A DNA stretch of 7,047 nt from Bacteroidales bacterium (GTDB lineage: Bacteria; Bacteroidota; Bacteroidia; Bacteroidales; F082). Location of the stretch: assembly GCA_029933565.1 (NCBI GenBank), contig JAOZNY010000099.1:1-7047 (forward strand), given 5' to 3'. Shown here in pieces: positions 6,619-7,047 of the stretch. The first letter of the stretch is position 1. Each line of letters opens with the position of its first letter. The position numbers and the translations under genes were made by a program. The notes under the pieces were generated by a model. The model ran no database searches and had not been told where the DNA came from. It saw nothing but the letters and a program-made list of their open reading frames with translations.

Positions 6619-7047
6619 TTACTCAAAAAATACTCTCGTAATTCCAGCACCGCCAGTTTCCAGCGATGCATCGCCATAGTGTTTAATTTCATCGACAGAC
6701 TGGAGGTATTCGCGGATAATTGGACGAAGGATGCCATTGCCTTTACCGTGTAAAATACTTACTTCCTTAATGCTTATCAGCATTGCCTCATCAATGTATT
6801 TTTGCAGGTCAGAAAGTGCCTCGTCAACACGTTTTCCACGTAGGTCGAGTTCGAGTTTAAAGTTCGCAGCCTTTTTATTTATCTCATTTGCAATTCCTGA
6901 AAATGCACTTCTGTTGTAAGTCTTCGTTGATTTGGGTTTATTTGTTACTTCAAGTTTGCTAAAACTGGTTTTCAGTTTAATGCTGTTTACATTTACAATA
7001 GCATCATTTCCTGAAATAGAAATTAACTCGCCAACAATATCAGTATC
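6619..7047 (-). CDS. mutS2: MutS2, C-terminal 142 residues (cut by window edge)
   Basis: An open frame enters from the right edge and stops at 6621-6619 (TAA); only the last 142 codons are visible, against about 780-830 for complete MutS2. The first ~32 visible residues (DIVGELISISGNDAIVNVN) are the small beta-barrel, KOW-like part, followed by a polar linker. From residue about 65 comes a Smr domain: LDLRGKR (67-73), a helix (VDEALSDLQKYIDEA), the ILHGKGNG loop (98-105), a REYLQS helix, then a glycine-rich GGAGITRVFFE end. Smr domains have nicking endonuclease or RNA cleavage activity. MutS2 is described as a suppressor of recombination in Helicobacter and a ribosome-collision factor in Bacillus; the role in this organism is inferred from family membership. 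It is convergent with ltaE. Its ATPase domain is outside the window, so integrity of the full gene cannot be judged. Confidence 0.93.
   Translation of the reverse strand, partial: DTDIVGELISISGNDAIVNVNSIKLKTSFSKLEVTNKPKSTKTYNRSAFSGIANEINKKAANFKLELDLRGKRVDEALSDLQKYIDEAMLISIKEVSILHGKGNGILRPIIREYLQSVDEIKHYGDASLETGGAGITRVFFE

Noticed and set aside
6466..6753. A plus-strand 95-codon open frame over the spacer and the mutS2 end
   Set aside because: It is mostly antisense to the Smr domain of MutS2, which has clear family motifs, and its protein has no recognisable features.

Overview
The window looks like chromosomal DNA from a member of the Bacteroidota. The evidence is a C-terminal type IX secretion sorting domain on a large secreted propeller protein, a lipoprotein whose lipid-anchor cysteine is followed by acidic residues, and AT-rich intergenic DNA with exact matches to the phylum's TAnnTTTG -7 promoter element. 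No exact Shine-Dalgarno/ATG pairs are seen. The sequence alone does not fix the genus.

Layout from left to right. Bases 1-84 are a compact inverted-repeat element that abuts the stop codon of a small lipoprotein gene (85-573, minus). A 111-bp divergent spacer separates that gene from a long gene (685-3237, plus) for an 11-Asp-box beta-propeller protein with a type IX sorting tail. The 216-bp convergent spacer that follows holds a degenerate 20-bp direct repeat. Next come a membrane-anchored SIMPL-domain protein (3454-4173, minus) and, only 39 bp away and divergent, rlmN (4213-5241, plus). A hexanucleotide array starts in the last codons of rlmN. The threonine aldolase gene ltaE follows (5336-6385, plus). 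A 233-bp convergent spacer with two kinds of short repeats leads to the C-terminal 142 codons of mutS2 (6619-7047, minus), which runs off the right edge.

The genes do not form one pathway. They are an envelope/secretion group (lipoprotein, propeller, SIMPL protein) next to ordinary housekeeping genes (rRNA methylation, threonine/glycine metabolism, MutS2). I see no phage, insertion sequence, CRISPR, toxin-antitoxin, defence or RNA gene. I do not see a clear new biological system.

The points most worth a second look are in the spaces between genes. The 39-bp SIMPL/rlmN spacer carries two back-to-back -7 elements, and the rlmN one lies so close to the ATG that a leaderless mRNA is predicted. 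In addition, every gene 3' end in the window is next to a different short repeat family.
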